Below are positions 20,115 to 29,147 of a stretch of DNA of 64,000 nucleotides, piece after piece. Origin of the DNA: CAYWPG01 sp964460035 (lineage in GTDB: Bacteria > Pseudomonadota > Gammaproteobacteria > Nitrococcales > AK92); the NCBI GenBank assembly GCA_964460035.1, contig CAYWPG010000006.1, positions 61,401-125,400 of the forward strand, written 5' to 3'. The position numbers and the translations under genes are program-made. The notes under the pieces are model-generated. The model did not search any database. It saw only the letters and a list, made by a program, of their open reading frames with translations, and was not told the origin of the DNA. The first letter of the stretch is position 1; the number at the start of each line of letters is the position of its first letter.

Positions 20115-21974
20115 ATGTCCAATCACGCCTCTCTGCACGATCATAGCCGCGAGAGCCGGATGTTCTTCGGCCGGGTGCTGCTGGCGAGCGTGGTGATCGT
20201 GGTGATGATGCTGGTGCTGATCGGACGCATGGCCTACCTGCAGGTCATCAATCACCAGCATTACTCCACCCTCTCGCAGCAAAACCGCGTGCGCCTGGTA
20301 CCCATCGCCCCCACCCGCGGGCTGATCTACGATCGTAACGGCGTGCTCCTGGCAGAGAACCGCCCGGCCTTCCGGCTCGTCGTCACGCCCGAGCAGGTGC
20401 CCGACATGGAGCGCACGCTGGCCGAGCTCGCCCAGCTGGTTGAGCTGCGCGACGTCGACCTCGAGCGTTTCGAAGAACTGCGCCGCCGCCAGCGCCGCTT
20501 CGATGAAATCCCGCTCAAGCTGCGTTTGAGCGAAGAGGAAATCGCTCGCCTGGCGGTCAACCGCCACCGCTTCCCGGGGGTGGAAATCCAGGCGCAGCTA
20601 ACGCGCCACTATCCGCTGGGCGCGGAAGCTGTGCATGCGGTCGGCTACGTGGGACGCATCAACGCGCAGGAGCTGGAGCAGCTCGATGCCACCAACTATC
20701 GCGGCACCACCCACATCGGCAAGACCGGCGTGGAACGCTACTACGAGAGCCTGCTGCACGGCACGGTGGGCTTCGAGCGGGTGGAGACCAACGCGCTCGG
20801 CCGCGTCATTCGCACCCTGGAGCGCAACCCGCCGATACCCGGCGCCGACATTCATCTGACGCTGGATATCGAGCTGCAGCGCGTGGCCGAAGCCGCGCTG
20901 GGCGAGCACACCGGGGCGGTGGTGGCGATTGCCCCGGCCACCGGCGAAGTGCTGGCTTTTGTCAGCAAGCCGGGCTTCGATCCCAACCTGTTCGTCAACG
21001 GCATCGAGCTGGACGAGTTCCGCGCGCTGCAAAGCGACCGCGACCGCCCGCTGTTCAACCGCGCCCTGCGCGGCCAGTACCCGCCGGCCTCCACTGTCAA
21101 GCCGTTCGTAGGCTTGGCGGCGCTGGAGCACAACACCGTAACGGCACAGGACACTGTGTTCTGCCCGGGCTTTTATCGGCTGCCGGGCATAGACCACCGC
21201 TACCGCTGCTGGAATCGCCATGGGCACGGCCACGAAACGCTCACCGACGCGATCGTGGAGTCCTGCGACGTCTACTTCTACGACGTTTCCTACCGGCTGG
21301 GCATAGATGCCATGAGCTCCTTCATGGCGCCGTTCGGCTTTGGCAAGCCCACCGGCATAGATCTCAACGGCGAGCTTGCCGGTATTCTGCCCTCGCGCGA
21401 GTGGAAGCGGCGGGCCCGCAACGAGGCCTGGTTCCATGGCGAGACCCTGATCAGCTCCATCGGCCAGGGCTTCAGCCTGAGCACCCCGCTGCAGCTGGCG
21501 CACGCTACGGCAATTCTTGCCAACCGTGGTGTGCGCGTCACGCCGCGGTTGCTAATGGCGGTTCGCACACCGGACAGCGAGGAGCCCACGCCGGTCGAAC
21601 CTGATCGCAGCGCCGAGCGGATCCAGCTGCGTAACGAGCAGCACTGGGACGAGGTGATCAACGCCATGCGCCTGTCGGTCACCTCGCCGCGCGGCACCGC
21701 ACGCCGCATCGCCACCCCTGATTATCAGATCGCCGGCAAAACCGGTACCTCGCAAGTATTCAGCATCGCCCAGGACGGCCACTACGACGCCAGTCAACTG
21801 GCGCGCGAACTGCATAATCACGCGCTCTTCATCGCCTTCGCGCCTGTCCAGGACCCGCAGATCGCGGTTGCCGTGGTGGTCGAGCACGGCGGCAGCGGCT
21901 CCGCCGTCGCGGCACCTGTGGCACGCGAGGTAATGGATGCCTGGCTGCTAAAGGAGAAGCAAGTTGCTCGCTAG
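20115..21974 (+). CDS. mrdA: Penicillin-binding protein 2 (elongasome transpeptidase)
   Basis: Class B PBP that cross-links peptidoglycan during cell elongation, partnered with RodA. The 619-aa product has one N-terminal membrane helix (about 16-38), a dimerisation/pedestal domain (IAPTRGLIYDRNG) and the transpeptidase domain. The active site has SxxK as STVK near 325, SCD near 383 and KTGTS near 541. It overlaps rodA by 11 bases. Confidence 0.98.
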   Translation: MSNHASLHDHSRESRMFFGRVLLASVVIVVMMLVLIGRMAYLQVINHQHYSTLSQQNRVRLVPIAPTRGLIYDRNGVLLAENRPAFRLVVTPEQVPDMERTLAELAQLVELRDVDLERFEELRRRQRRFDEIPLKLRLSEEEIARLAVNRHRFPGVEIQAQLTRHYPLGAEAVHAVGYVGRINAQELEQLDATNYRGTTHIGKTGVERYYESLLHGTVGFERVETNALGRVIRTLERNPPIPGADIHLTLDIELQRVAEAALGEHTGAVVAIAPATGEVLAFVSKPGFDPNLFVNGIELDEFRALQSDRDRPLFNRALRGQYPPASTVKPFVGLAALEHNTVTAQDTVFCPGFYRLPGIDHRYRCWNRHGHGHETLTDAIVESCDVYFYDVSYRLGIDAMSSFMAPFGFGKPTGIDLNGELAGILPSREWKRRARNEAWFHGETLISSIGQGFSLSTPLQLAHATAILANRGVRVTPRLLMAVRTPDSEEPTPVEPDRSAERIQLRNEQHWDEVINAMRLSVTSPRGTARRIATPDYQIAGKTGTSQVFSIAQDGHYDASQLARELHNHALFIAFAPVQDPQIAVAVVVEHGGSGSAVAAPVAREVMDAWLLKEKQVAR

Positions 21975-23091
21975 TACTGGCTCTCGCGGCACCGTCGTAA
22001 GGCAGACCTGGCTGCAGCGCACGCTGCATCTGGACGCGGTCCTGCTCACAGCCTTGCTGATTCTGGCCGTGATGGGGCTGGGCGTGCTGTACAGCGCGCT
22101 CGATAGGGAAATCGAGGAGCTGCAAAAACAGCTGGTACGGCTGGTGGTGTCCTTCGCGGCCATGCTCATGGTGGCGCAGATTCCGCCGGCCACCCTACGG
22201 CGCTGGTCCCCCTGGCTTTACCTGGCCGGGGTGGCGATGCTGGTAGCCGTACTGATGATCGGCGTGACCGGCAAAGGCGCCCAGCGCTGGCTGGATTTCG
22301 GCATCTTCCGCTTCCAGCCGTCCGAGCTCATGAAGCTCGCCATCCCGATGATGGTTGCCTTTTATCTGTCCGGCCATCCCCTGCCGCCAAGCTGGCGGCG
22401 TGTCGTCACCAGCCTGGTGCTGATCATGATCCCCACGCTGCTGATCGTCCGCCAGCCGGATCTGGGCACTTCCATCCTCACCGCCGCCTCGGGGCTGTTC
22501 GTGCTGTTCCTCGCCGGCCTGCCATGGCGTTATATGATCGGCGCGGCGGTGGCGGCCACCGCCGGCGCTCCCGCCCTGTGGTACTTCGGCATGCATGAGT
22601 ACCAGCGCCAGCGCGTGCTCACTTTCCTCGATCCCGAACGCGATCCGCTCGGTGCCGGTTACCACATCATCCAGTCGAAAATCGCCCTAGGCTCCGGGGG
22701 CACCTACGGCAAAGGGTGGCTGCAGGGTACGCAGTCGCACCTGGAGTTTCTGCCGGAACGGCACACAGACTTCGTATTCGCCGTACTGGGAGAAGAGTTC
22801 GGCCTGTTCGGCGTTGTCGTACTGCTGGTTCTGTACGGCTTCATCATAGGCCGCGGACTGTTCATCGCCGTCAACGCACAGGACTCGTTCAGCCGCCTGC
22901 TGGCCGGCAGTCTGTCGCTGACCTTCTTCGTCTATATCTTCGTCAACACCGGCATGGTGTCCGGCTTGCTGCCCGTGGTGGGCCTGCCGCTGCCGCTGAT
23001 CAGCTATGGCGGGACCTCGATGGTGACGCTCATGGCCGCTTTCGGTATTCTGATGTCCATCCACACCCACCGCAAACTCTGGTCGTCCTGA
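21964..23091 (+). CDS. rodA: Peptidoglycan glycosyltransferase RodA
   Basis: SEDS-family integral membrane glycosyltransferase that polymerises lipid II with PBP2. The 375-aa product has about ten membrane helices and the SEDS landmarks FQPSELMKLA, QPDLGTS, PERHTDFVFAVLGEEFG and PLPLISYGGTSM. The TTG start at 21964 lies inside mrdA and is supported by GGAG at 21953-21956 with 7-base spacing. mltB follows 69 bases later. Confidence 0.97.
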   Translation: MLASTGSRGTVVRQTWLQRTLHLDAVLLTALLILAVMGLGVLYSALDREIEELQKQLVRLVVSFAAMLMVAQIPPATLRRWSPWLYLAGVAMLVAVLMIGVTGKGAQRWLDFGIFRFQPSELMKLAIPMMVAFYLSGHPLPPSWRRVVTSLVLIMIPTLLIVRQPDLGTSILTAASGLFVLFLAGLPWRYMIGAAVAATAGAPALWYFGMHEYQRQRVLTFLDPERDPLGAGYHIIQSKIALGSGGTYGKGWLQGTQSHLEFLPERHTDFVFAVLGEEFGLFGVVVLLVLYGFIIGRGLFIAVNAQDSFSRLLAGSLSLTFFVYIFVNTGMVSGLLPVVGLPLPLISYGGTSMVTLMAAFGILMSIHTHRKLWSS

Positions 23092-23160
23092 GTCGCGCCG
23101 CCACGCGCGGGGGATGGCCGCGCCTGCGGTGGAATAACAACAATTGAGGTAGAGTCTCCC

Positions 23161-24153
23161 GTGCGCGCACTTCTCCTGGCCAGCTGCGGCCTGTTGCTGC
23201 TCCTGGGCAGCGCCAATGCCCAGGCCATCGACTTCGGAACGGACACCCGAGTCCGCGCATTCATCGACGAGGTCAGCACCCGTCACGGCTTCGACCGGGC
23301 CGAATTACAGACTCTGCTGAGCCGGGCCACCCATAGGCCCGAAATAATCCAGGCCATCAGCAGCCCCGCCGAGCAACTGCCCTGGTATCGTTATCGGCCG
23401 ATTTTCCTGACGGATGAGCGCATTTCGCAGGGCGTGGCGTTCTGGAACGCTCACGCCGAGCTACTGGAGCGCATCTCGCTGGAGTACGGCGTACCGGCGC
23501 AGATTCTGGTCGCCATCGTCGGCGTGGAAACGTTCTACGGCCGCTTCACGGGCCGCCATCAGGTACTGGACGCACTCGCCACGCTGGCCTTCGACTATCC
23601 GCCACGCGCCGATTTCTTCCGTCGCGAACTCGAACAATTCCTGCTGCTGGCCCGGGAAGAAGGCTTCGATCCTCTGCAACCCACCGGCTCCTATGCCGGC
23701 GCCATGGGGGTGCCGCAGTTCATCTCCAGCAGTTATCGCACCTACGCCGTGGACGGCAGCGGCAACGGGCGGCGCGATCTGTTCAACGACCCGGCGGACA
23801 TACTCGCCAGCGTCGCCAATTACTTCCGCCGCCACGGCTGGCGGCAAAACGAGCCGGTGGCGCGGCGCGCCAGCGTCCGCGGCAATGCCTGGCGTCCGCT
23901 GCTGCTGCGCGAGCTCAAGCCTCAGCACACGGTCAGCGATCTGCTCGACGCCCATGTCCGCTTCGACACCAAGGGACTAGCGCCCGACGCCCACGCCCGC
24001 CTGCTGGAGCTGGAGTTGAGCGATGGCAACGAATATTGGGCGACACTGCACAACTTCTACGTCATCACCCGCTACAACCACAGCCCGCTGTACGCCATGG
24101 CGGTATTCCAGCTCAGCGAGGCGATTCGTCAGCAGCGTGAGGCCGCCCTATGA
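23161..24153 (+). CDS. mltB: Lytic murein transglycosylase B
   Basis: Cleaves the MurNAc-GlcNAc bond of peptidoglycan with formation of anhydromuramic ends. The 330-aa product has an N-terminal signal peptide (to about Ala22, GSANAQA); there is no lipobox Cys at the cleavage site, so it is likely periplasmic. The catalytic Glu lies in ILVAIVGVETFYGRFTG, followed by the SLT family 3 motifs GSYAGAMGVPQFISSSY and GNGRRDLFNDPADILASVANYF. A GTG start follows a GAGGTAGAG Shine-Dalgarno. It overlaps rlpA by 4 bases. Confidence 0.95.
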   Translation: MRALLLASCGLLLLLGSANAQAIDFGTDTRVRAFIDEVSTRHGFDRAELQTLLSRATHRPEIIQAISSPAEQLPWYRYRPIFLTDERISQGVAFWNAHAELLERISLEYGVPAQILVAIVGVETFYGRFTGRHQVLDALATLAFDYPPRADFFRRELEQFLLLAREEGFDPLQPTGSYAGAMGVPQFISSSYRTYAVDGSGNGRRDLFNDPADILASVANYFRRHGWRQNEPVARRASVRGNAWRPLLLRELKPQHTVSDLLDAHVRFDTKGLAPDAHARLLELELSDGNEYWATLHNFYVITRYNHSPLYAMAVFQLSEAIRQQREAAL

Positions 24154-24986
24154 TCCGCACATCCGGGCTGTTCGTGCTCGTGCTCTGCCTGCTGCTCGCT
24201 GCCTGCGCCAGCCGCCCGCCGGCGGGCGGCCCTGATCGTCGGCCCGATGGCGCTCCCCGCAATCCGCCGGACCTGAGCCGAATCGCCGATCCCGTACCTC
24301 GTGTCGAGCCGCGCAGCCGCTACGGCAATCCGGCATCTTACGTGGTGTTCGGCCGAACCTATCACGTCATGCAATCCGCGCACGGCTTTCGCGAGCGCGG
24401 GATAGCCTCTTGGTATGGCACCAAGTTCCACGGCCGCCGTACGTCCAGCGGGGAGCCGTACGACATGTACGCGATGACCGCCGCCCACAAAACCATCCCG
24501 CTGCCATCGTACGTACGGGTCACCAACCTGCGCAACGGCCGGCAGGTCATCGTGCGGGTGAATGACCGCGGCCCCTTCGCCCATAACCGCATCATCGACC
24601 TCTCCTATGCCGCGGCTCACCGACTAGACATGATTCGCGAAGGAACCGCTCCGGTAGAGATCGAAGTGCTGGCAACGCCGGGGATGCCAGCTACCCTTGT
24701 TCGACAGACGGAACTTTCGCCGCGCGCCTCGGTCTTAGGCAACAACAACATCAACTACTACATCCAGGCTGCCTCGTTCAGCGACCGCAGCAACGCAGAG
24801 CGGCTGCGGGCCAGGCTGGCAAACGCAAACCTCGGTGCTGGTGTTGAGATTCAGACCGCGGAACTGCCGCGCGGCCCGGTATACCGTGTACGGATAGGGC
24901 CTGTACGCGGCGTCGAGCAGGTGGACCGGCTCACCGCCCGTCTGTCGGAGTTCGACATCGCCTCACCACAGGTGATCGTGCAGTAA
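24150..24986 (+). CDS. rlpA: Septal-ring lytic transglycosylase RlpA lipoprotein
   Basis: Outer-membrane lipoprotein that cuts glycan strands lacking stem peptides. The 278-aa product has a lipobox (LLLAAC, Cys19), a double-psi beta-barrel with GIASWYGTKFHGRRTSSGE and VNDRGPFAHNRIIDLSYAAA (catalytic Glu and Asp/His positions present), and a C-terminal SPOR domain (YYIQAASFSDRSNAERLRA to VIVQ) that binds denuded peptidoglycan at the septum. It is coupled to mltB by an ATGA overlap. Confidence 0.95.
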   Translation: MIRTSGLFVLVLCLLLAACASRPPAGGPDRRPDGAPRNPPDLSRIADPVPRVEPRSRYGNPASYVVFGRTYHVMQSAHGFRERGIASWYGTKFHGRRTSSGEPYDMYAMTAAHKTIPLPSYVRVTNLRNGRQVIVRVNDRGPFAHNRIIDLSYAAAHRLDMIREGTAPVEIEVLATPGMPATLVRQTELSPRASVLGNNNINYYIQAASFSDRSNAERLRARLANANLGAGVEIQTAELPRGPVYRVRIGPVRGVEQVDRLTARLSEFDIASPQVIVQ

Positions 24987-25177
24987 GCGCTGTCGGGGCG
25001 TGTCCTCGGCAGCCTGTTTACGCAGGCGCTGTAGCATGCGGTGCTTGCCGTACGAGCAGGAATACGCGCGCCCGCCAGCGGCCGAGTGAAACAAGCTCCG
25101 GAACCACCCGTTCAACGTTTCCTCAGCGCCGTTCGGAGCGGGCCCCGAACAAAGACCAGGAACTACGACCAAGAGTT

Positions 25178-26326
25178 ATGTGGACGCTCATTCGCTGTTT
25201 CGTATTCGCACTCGTCGCCGTTGCCGCTACCACGACTGTTCATGCCCAAAACGTGCTGCCGGTACCGGCGCCACCGAATCTAGCCGCTAAGAGCTACATC
25301 CTGGTCGACTTCCACAGCGGGCGCGAGCTGGTCGCTCACAAGGCCGATGAGCGCGTCGACCCCGCCAGCATCACCAAGGTCATGACGGCCTATGTGATCT
25401 TCCAGGAGCTGCGCGCGGGCAATATCTCGCTTACTGACGAAGTGAGCATCAGCGAGCGCGCCTGGCGGGCACCCGGCTCGCGCATGTTCGTCGAGGTCGG
25501 CTCGAAAGTCTCGGTGCAGGATCTGCTCAAGGGGCTGATCATTCAATCCGGCAACGACGCGGCGATCGCGCTGGCCGAGCACGTCGCCGGCAGCGAAGCG
25601 ACATTCGCCCAAGTAATGAACCAGTATGCGGCCCAGCTGGGCCTGGTCGGCACGCAATATCGCAACGCTACCGGGCTCTCCCACCCCGAGCATTACACCA
25701 CCGCACGCGACACTGCATTACTGGCGGCCGCCGCCATCCGCGACTTCCCCGAGTACTACAAGTGGTACTCCGAGCGCCAGTTCACCTGGAACGGCATCAC
25801 GCAGCAAAACCGTAACCGCCTGCTATGGCGGGATGCCTCCGTCGACGGCATGAAGACCGGTCACACTCAGGCCGCCGGCTACTGCCTGGTTACCTCGGCC
25901 CAGCGCGAAGGCATGCGCCTGATCGCCGTGGTCATGGGCGCGGCCAGCGAGCAGGCCCGTGCCGATCAGAACCTGGCACTGCTCAACTACGGATTCCGAT
26001 TCTTCGAAACCCATCGGCTCTACAGCGCTCACGAGGAGCTCACCAAGGTGCGTATCTGGAAGGGCCGCACGGACGCGCTGCCGCTAGGCCTGACACGCGA
26101 TCTTTATGTCACCATCCCGCGCCGCGAGTACGAGAACCTGCAGGCCTCCATGAGCGTGGACAGCCTGATCACGGCCCCGGTGGAAGCAGGGGCTCGCTTC
26201 GGCCGCGTCGTCATCCGCCTGGGCGAGGAAATCCTGCACGAAGAGCCGCTGATCGCACTGAGCACGATCGAGCGCGGCGGCTTCTGGAGCAGGCTAATCG
26301 ACGACGTATTACTGCGCTTCCAGTAG
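25178..26326 (+). CDS. dacA: D-alanyl-D-alanine carboxypeptidase (PBP5/6 family)
   Basis: Trims the terminal D-alanine from peptidoglycan pentapeptides. The 382-aa product has a cleavable signal (VHAQ near 24), SxxK as SITK near 64, SGN near 123, KTG near 226, a PBP5 C-terminal beta domain, and a C-terminal amphipathic helix (GFWSRLIDDVLLRFQ) for membrane association. The 191-base gap after rlpA holds no evident gene; ybeD follows. Confidence 0.97.
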   Translation: MWTLIRCFVFALVAVAATTTVHAQNVLPVPAPPNLAAKSYILVDFHSGRELVAHKADERVDPASITKVMTAYVIFQELRAGNISLTDEVSISERAWRAPGSRMFVEVGSKVSVQDLLKGLIIQSGNDAAIALAEHVAGSEATFAQVMNQYAAQLGLVGTQYRNATGLSHPEHYTTARDTALLAAAAIRDFPEYYKWYSERQFTWNGITQQNRNRLLWRDASVDGMKTGHTQAAGYCLVTSAQREGMRLIAVVMGAASEQARADQNLALLNYGFRFFETHRLYSAHEELTKVRIWKGRTDALPLGLTRDLYVTIPRREYENLQASMSVDSLITAPVEAGARFGRVVIRLGEEILHEEPLIALSTIERGGFWSRLIDDVLLRFQ

Positions 26327-26445
26327 AATGGCACCGGGGAACCGGCAAGCGTTCACGACGGTCTGGTTTCCTGTCGGGCGCTTGCCGGTTTCGTTGTTCT
26401 TGGACCGGCATCCGTGCGACGAACACTCGAGCATGAGGATGCGCA

Positions 26446-26715
26446 ATGACTGCGAAGGACGACTCCCTTCTGGAATTCCCCTGCCGTTTTCCCATCAAGG
26501 CCATGGGGCGGGCCCGCGACGATCTGGTCAGCACCGTCGCCGCGCTGATACGCAATCATGCACCGGACGTAGAAGAGCGCGACATTCGCACGCAACGGAG
26601 CCGGCAGGGCAACTACATGTCCATTACTGTGACCATCACGGCCACCAGCCGTGAGCAGCTCGACAACATCTACCTGGCGCTCAACGGCCATGAAGCCATT
26701 CTCATGACCTTATAG
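26446..26715 (+). CDS. ybeD: YbeD/DUF493 family protein
   Basis: An 89-aa protein of the DUF493 family with an ACT-like fold: [14 protein letters not shown] at 8-21 and the C-terminal [12 protein letters not shown]. It sits between dacA and lipB exactly as in E. coli. Biochemical function is unknown; a regulatory role in lipoate metabolism is often suspected from the neighbourhood. It ends 2 bases before lipB. Confidence 0.93.
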   Translation: MTAKDDSLLEFPCRFPIKAMGRARDDLVSTVAALIRNHAPDVEERDIRTQRSRQGNYMSITVTITATSREQLDNIYLALNGHEAILMTL

Positions 26716-26717
26716 CC

Positions 26718-27371
26718 ATGACGAGCTTCTCCTCGCCTGCCGCCGCCCCCATCATCGAACCGCTGATCCGCAATCTGGGACTGCGCGACTACGAGCCGGT
26801 ATGGCGCGCGATGCAAGCGTTCACCGAGACGCGCACCGCGGACCAGCGCGACGAGATCTGGCTGGTCGAGCACCCCCCTGTCTATACGCTGGGTCTGAAC
26901 GGCAAGCGCGAGCACTTGCTGGCGCCAGGGGATATTCCCATAGTCAATTGCGATCGCGGCGGCCAGGTCACCTATCACGGCCCCGGCCAGCTGGTGGCGT
27001 ACGTACTGCTGGACCTGAGGCGGCGTAGCCTGGGCGTCCGCCGCCTGGTCACGGTGCTAGAACAAAGCGTCGTGGCCCTGCTCGCGGAGCTGGGCATCGA
27101 ATCCGCCGCCCGCCCCGAGGCGCCCGGCGTCTACGTGGGCGGCCGCAAGATCGCCTCGCTGGGATTGCGGGTAAGGCGCGGCTGCAGTTACCACGGACTC
27201 AGCCTCAACGTGGACATGGACCTTACGCCCTTCGCGGGAATCAACCCCTGCGGCTACCAAGGGCTGGAGGTCACGCAGCTGAGCGATCTTGGCGTAGAGC
27301 TGGACACGGAAGCTCTCGCGCCGCGCCTGATCGATCACCTGTTGCGACAACTGGCGGCCGCCTGCGACTAG
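26718..27371 (+). CDS. lipB: Octanoyl-[acyl-carrier-protein]:protein N-octanoyltransferase
   Basis: Moves the octanoyl group from ACP to lipoyl domains, the first step of lipoate synthesis. The 217-aa product shows [21 protein letters not shown] near 76-96, the catalytic Lys in [11 protein letters not shown], and the catalytic Cys in [17 protein letters not shown]. The ybeD-lipB pair is tightly spaced. No lipA gene follows; an ElyC/YdcF-like gene takes that place. Confidence 0.96.
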   Translation: MTSFSSPAAAPIIEPLIRNLGLRDYEPVWRAMQAFTETRTADQRDEIWLVEHPPVYTLGLNGKREHLLAPGDIPIVNCDRGGQVTYHGPGQLVAYVLLDLRRRSLGVRRLVTVLEQSVVALLAELGIESAARPEAPGVYVGGRKIASLGLRVRRGCSYHGLSLNVDMDLTPFAGINPCGYQGLEVTQLSDLGVELDTEALAPRLIDHLLRQLAAACD

Positions 27372-27384
27372 GGAAGGGTTGCGC

Positions 27385-28176
27385 ATGAAAGCCAGCACTC
27401 TGCTCGAGTGGCTGCTGTTTCCGCCCGGCGGAGTCATTCTGCTCGGGCTGCTGGGGCTGCTGCTATGGCCGCGCCGCAGCGGGCGGCTGCTGGTACTGCT
27501 TGCGATCGCATCGTTGTGGGCGGCGAGCACCCCCAAATTCTCGTTCATGCTGATCGACCGCCTGCAGCGGCAGTACCCTGCAGTCGATCCGCAGCGCGTG
27601 CGCCAGAGCGATGCTCAGGCCATCGTCGTGCTGGCGGCGGGCCGGCTGAACGCCACCCCGGACTTCGGCGATACCATCACGCACCTGACCCTGGCGCGGG
27701 TTCGCTACGCCGCCTACTTGCAACGCCACACTGGCTTGCCCATAGCCACCAGCGGCGGCGCGGGAGGCAGAGCGGGCGGGCAGCCCGCCGGCCGGCTCAT
27801 GCGCGAGGTGCTCGAGAATGCCTTCGGCGCGACCACGCGCTGGAGCGAGGAGCGCAGCACCAATACCTACGAAAACGCCATTTTCACGCGCGAGCTGCTG
27901 GCCCCGCACGGCATCGAGCGGATACTGCTAGTGACCCAGGCCGTGCATATGCCGCGCGCGGTAACGGCTTTCGAAGCTGCCGGTTTTCAAGTGATTCCCG
28001 CTCCCACCGATTACGTGATGCGAGGGCGCGGGATTTACGAATGGATGCCGGATGTCCGCAGCCTGGTAACCACCAATCTGGCGCTGCACGAGTTCATCGG
28101 CAGTCAGTGGTATCGCTGGCGCTACGGCCTGCGCGAGGACTCCGCGACAGGCACCTCCAGCCTTTCCATCAGATAG
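27385..28176 (+). CDS. YdcF/ElyC/SanA family (DUF218) membrane protein
   Basis: A 263-aa protein with two N-terminal membrane segments (about 12-45) and a DUF218 domain: AIVVLAAGRL near 74-83, an SGGAGGR loop, ERSTNTYENAIFTRELL and LLVTQAVHMPRAVTAFEAAG. ElyC of this family affects undecaprenyl-phosphate use and envelope integrity. The start is taken at the ATG at 27385 because AGGGAAGGG lies 6 bases upstream. Its last 55 bases overlap the convergent M14-family gene. Confidence 0.88.
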   Translation: MKASTLLEWLLFPPGGVILLGLLGLLLWPRRSGRLLVLLAIASLWAASTPKFSFMLIDRLQRQYPAVDPQRVRQSDAQAIVVLAAGRLNATPDFGDTITHLTLARVRYAAYLQRHTGLPIATSGGAGGRAGGQPAGRLMREVLENAFGATTRWSEERSTNTYENAIFTRELLAPHGIERILLVTQAVHMPRAVTAFEAAGFQVIPAPTDYVMRGRGIYEWMPDVRSLVTTNLALHEFIGSQWYRWRYGLREDSATGTSSLSIR

Positions 28177-29147
28177 CCCAGGCAGTCCTGGCGGATTACG
28201 CGCTCATCGCGCGTGAACATGGACGGCATGACATGCCGGCGGGTGACCACCATCTCGCCTTCCCACTTGAGAAAAAGGTCGGTGACGTCCACCCCTTCGG
28301 CGTCCTCGACATACAAGCTGCGCGTCCGCCCTTTGCGCGCCAGGGCCAGCATGGTGCCGGTGGGCAGCTCACGGAAGTTGAAATGCTCCAGGTCCTCCAA
28401 CAGCTGTAGATCGGCGTCGCAATCGCCGAAGCCGAAGGAGGCGTCCGGGTGTACATGCAAGGTGGCCACCGTATGGTAAACGGCGATGTCCGCAGCCGGG
28501 TGATCCGGTATCCGCGCCAGGTGCAAGCCTGCCTCGATGAACTCGCGAGCATGCTCCGCGCCCAGAGGGCTACCCGGCTGGCCGCACTCCACGGTAACCG
28601 CCGGACACAGCTCCGCGAACGCCATAGATTGCACGCCGCGCGGCGTCGTGAAATACACCACGGTGTTGGAGAACAGCGAAGCGAGATGCAGGTAGCGGCC
28701 ATCCAGGCGATTGACGCAACCGTAGTGGGGGTTGAGGCCGGTGTTATTGTGAACGTCGATGCTGGCGAACACCCCCCGGCGGCGCATATGCGCCACCACC
28801 TCGCCAGCCATCCGCCCCTCCGGACAATGGGTGTGCTCGCCGCCGGGCCAGACGCGATTGTAATCCGGCTGCCCCTCCAGCCGCCGCAGCCCATGGCGTG
28901 CGGCGGCCACGTTTCCTACGAACAGCGACAGCGCCCGCGGCAACGGGCGGTCGCGGTAGCGGCGCAGCAGCGCCTGAACGGCATCGATGCCACTGGTTTC
29001 GTTACCGTGCAGCAACACCGAGACGAACAGCGCCGGCTCGCGCAAGCCAGGCAGGTGGATGAGGCTGGGCCCACCCAGCAACTCTTCCATCCCTGCCGGA
29101 GGCGTGTCGAGGAACCCCACCGGCAGCTGCTCGTAAACCCGTAGCAT
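28122..29147 (-). CDS. M14-family zinc deacylase (succinylglutamate desuccinylase/aspartoacylase type)
   Basis: A 341-aa cytosolic zinc hydrolase of the AstE/AspA family, which cleaves N-acyl amino acids. Metal and catalytic motifs are visible: LLHGNETSG (HxxE) near 44-52, DVHNNTG near 132-138, and the catalytic VECGQPGSP near 189-197. Start at 29147 was chosen because the ATG overlaps the upstream stop (TGATG) and has GGAG 6 bases before it. It is not in an arginine (ast) operon, so the substrate is unknown. The preceding GCS2 ligase suggests a gamma-glutamyl or similar amide (inference). Confidence 0.87.
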   Translation of the reverse strand: MLRVYEQLPVGFLDTPPAGMEELLGGPSLIHLPGLREPALFVSVLLHGNETSGIDAVQALLRRYRDRPLPRALSLFVGNVAAARHGLRRLEGQPDYNRVWPGGEHTHCPEGRMAGEVVAHMRRRGVFASIDVHNNTGLNPHYGCVNRLDGRYLHLASLFSNTVVYFTTPRGVQSMAFAELCPAVTVECGQPGSPLGAEHAREFIEAGLHLARIPDHPAADIAVYHTVATLHVHPDASFGFGDCDADLQLLEDLEHFNFRELPTGTMLALARKGRTRSLYVEDAEGVDVTDLFLKWEGEMVVTRRHVMPSMFTRDERVIRQDCLGYLMERLEVPVAESSRRP

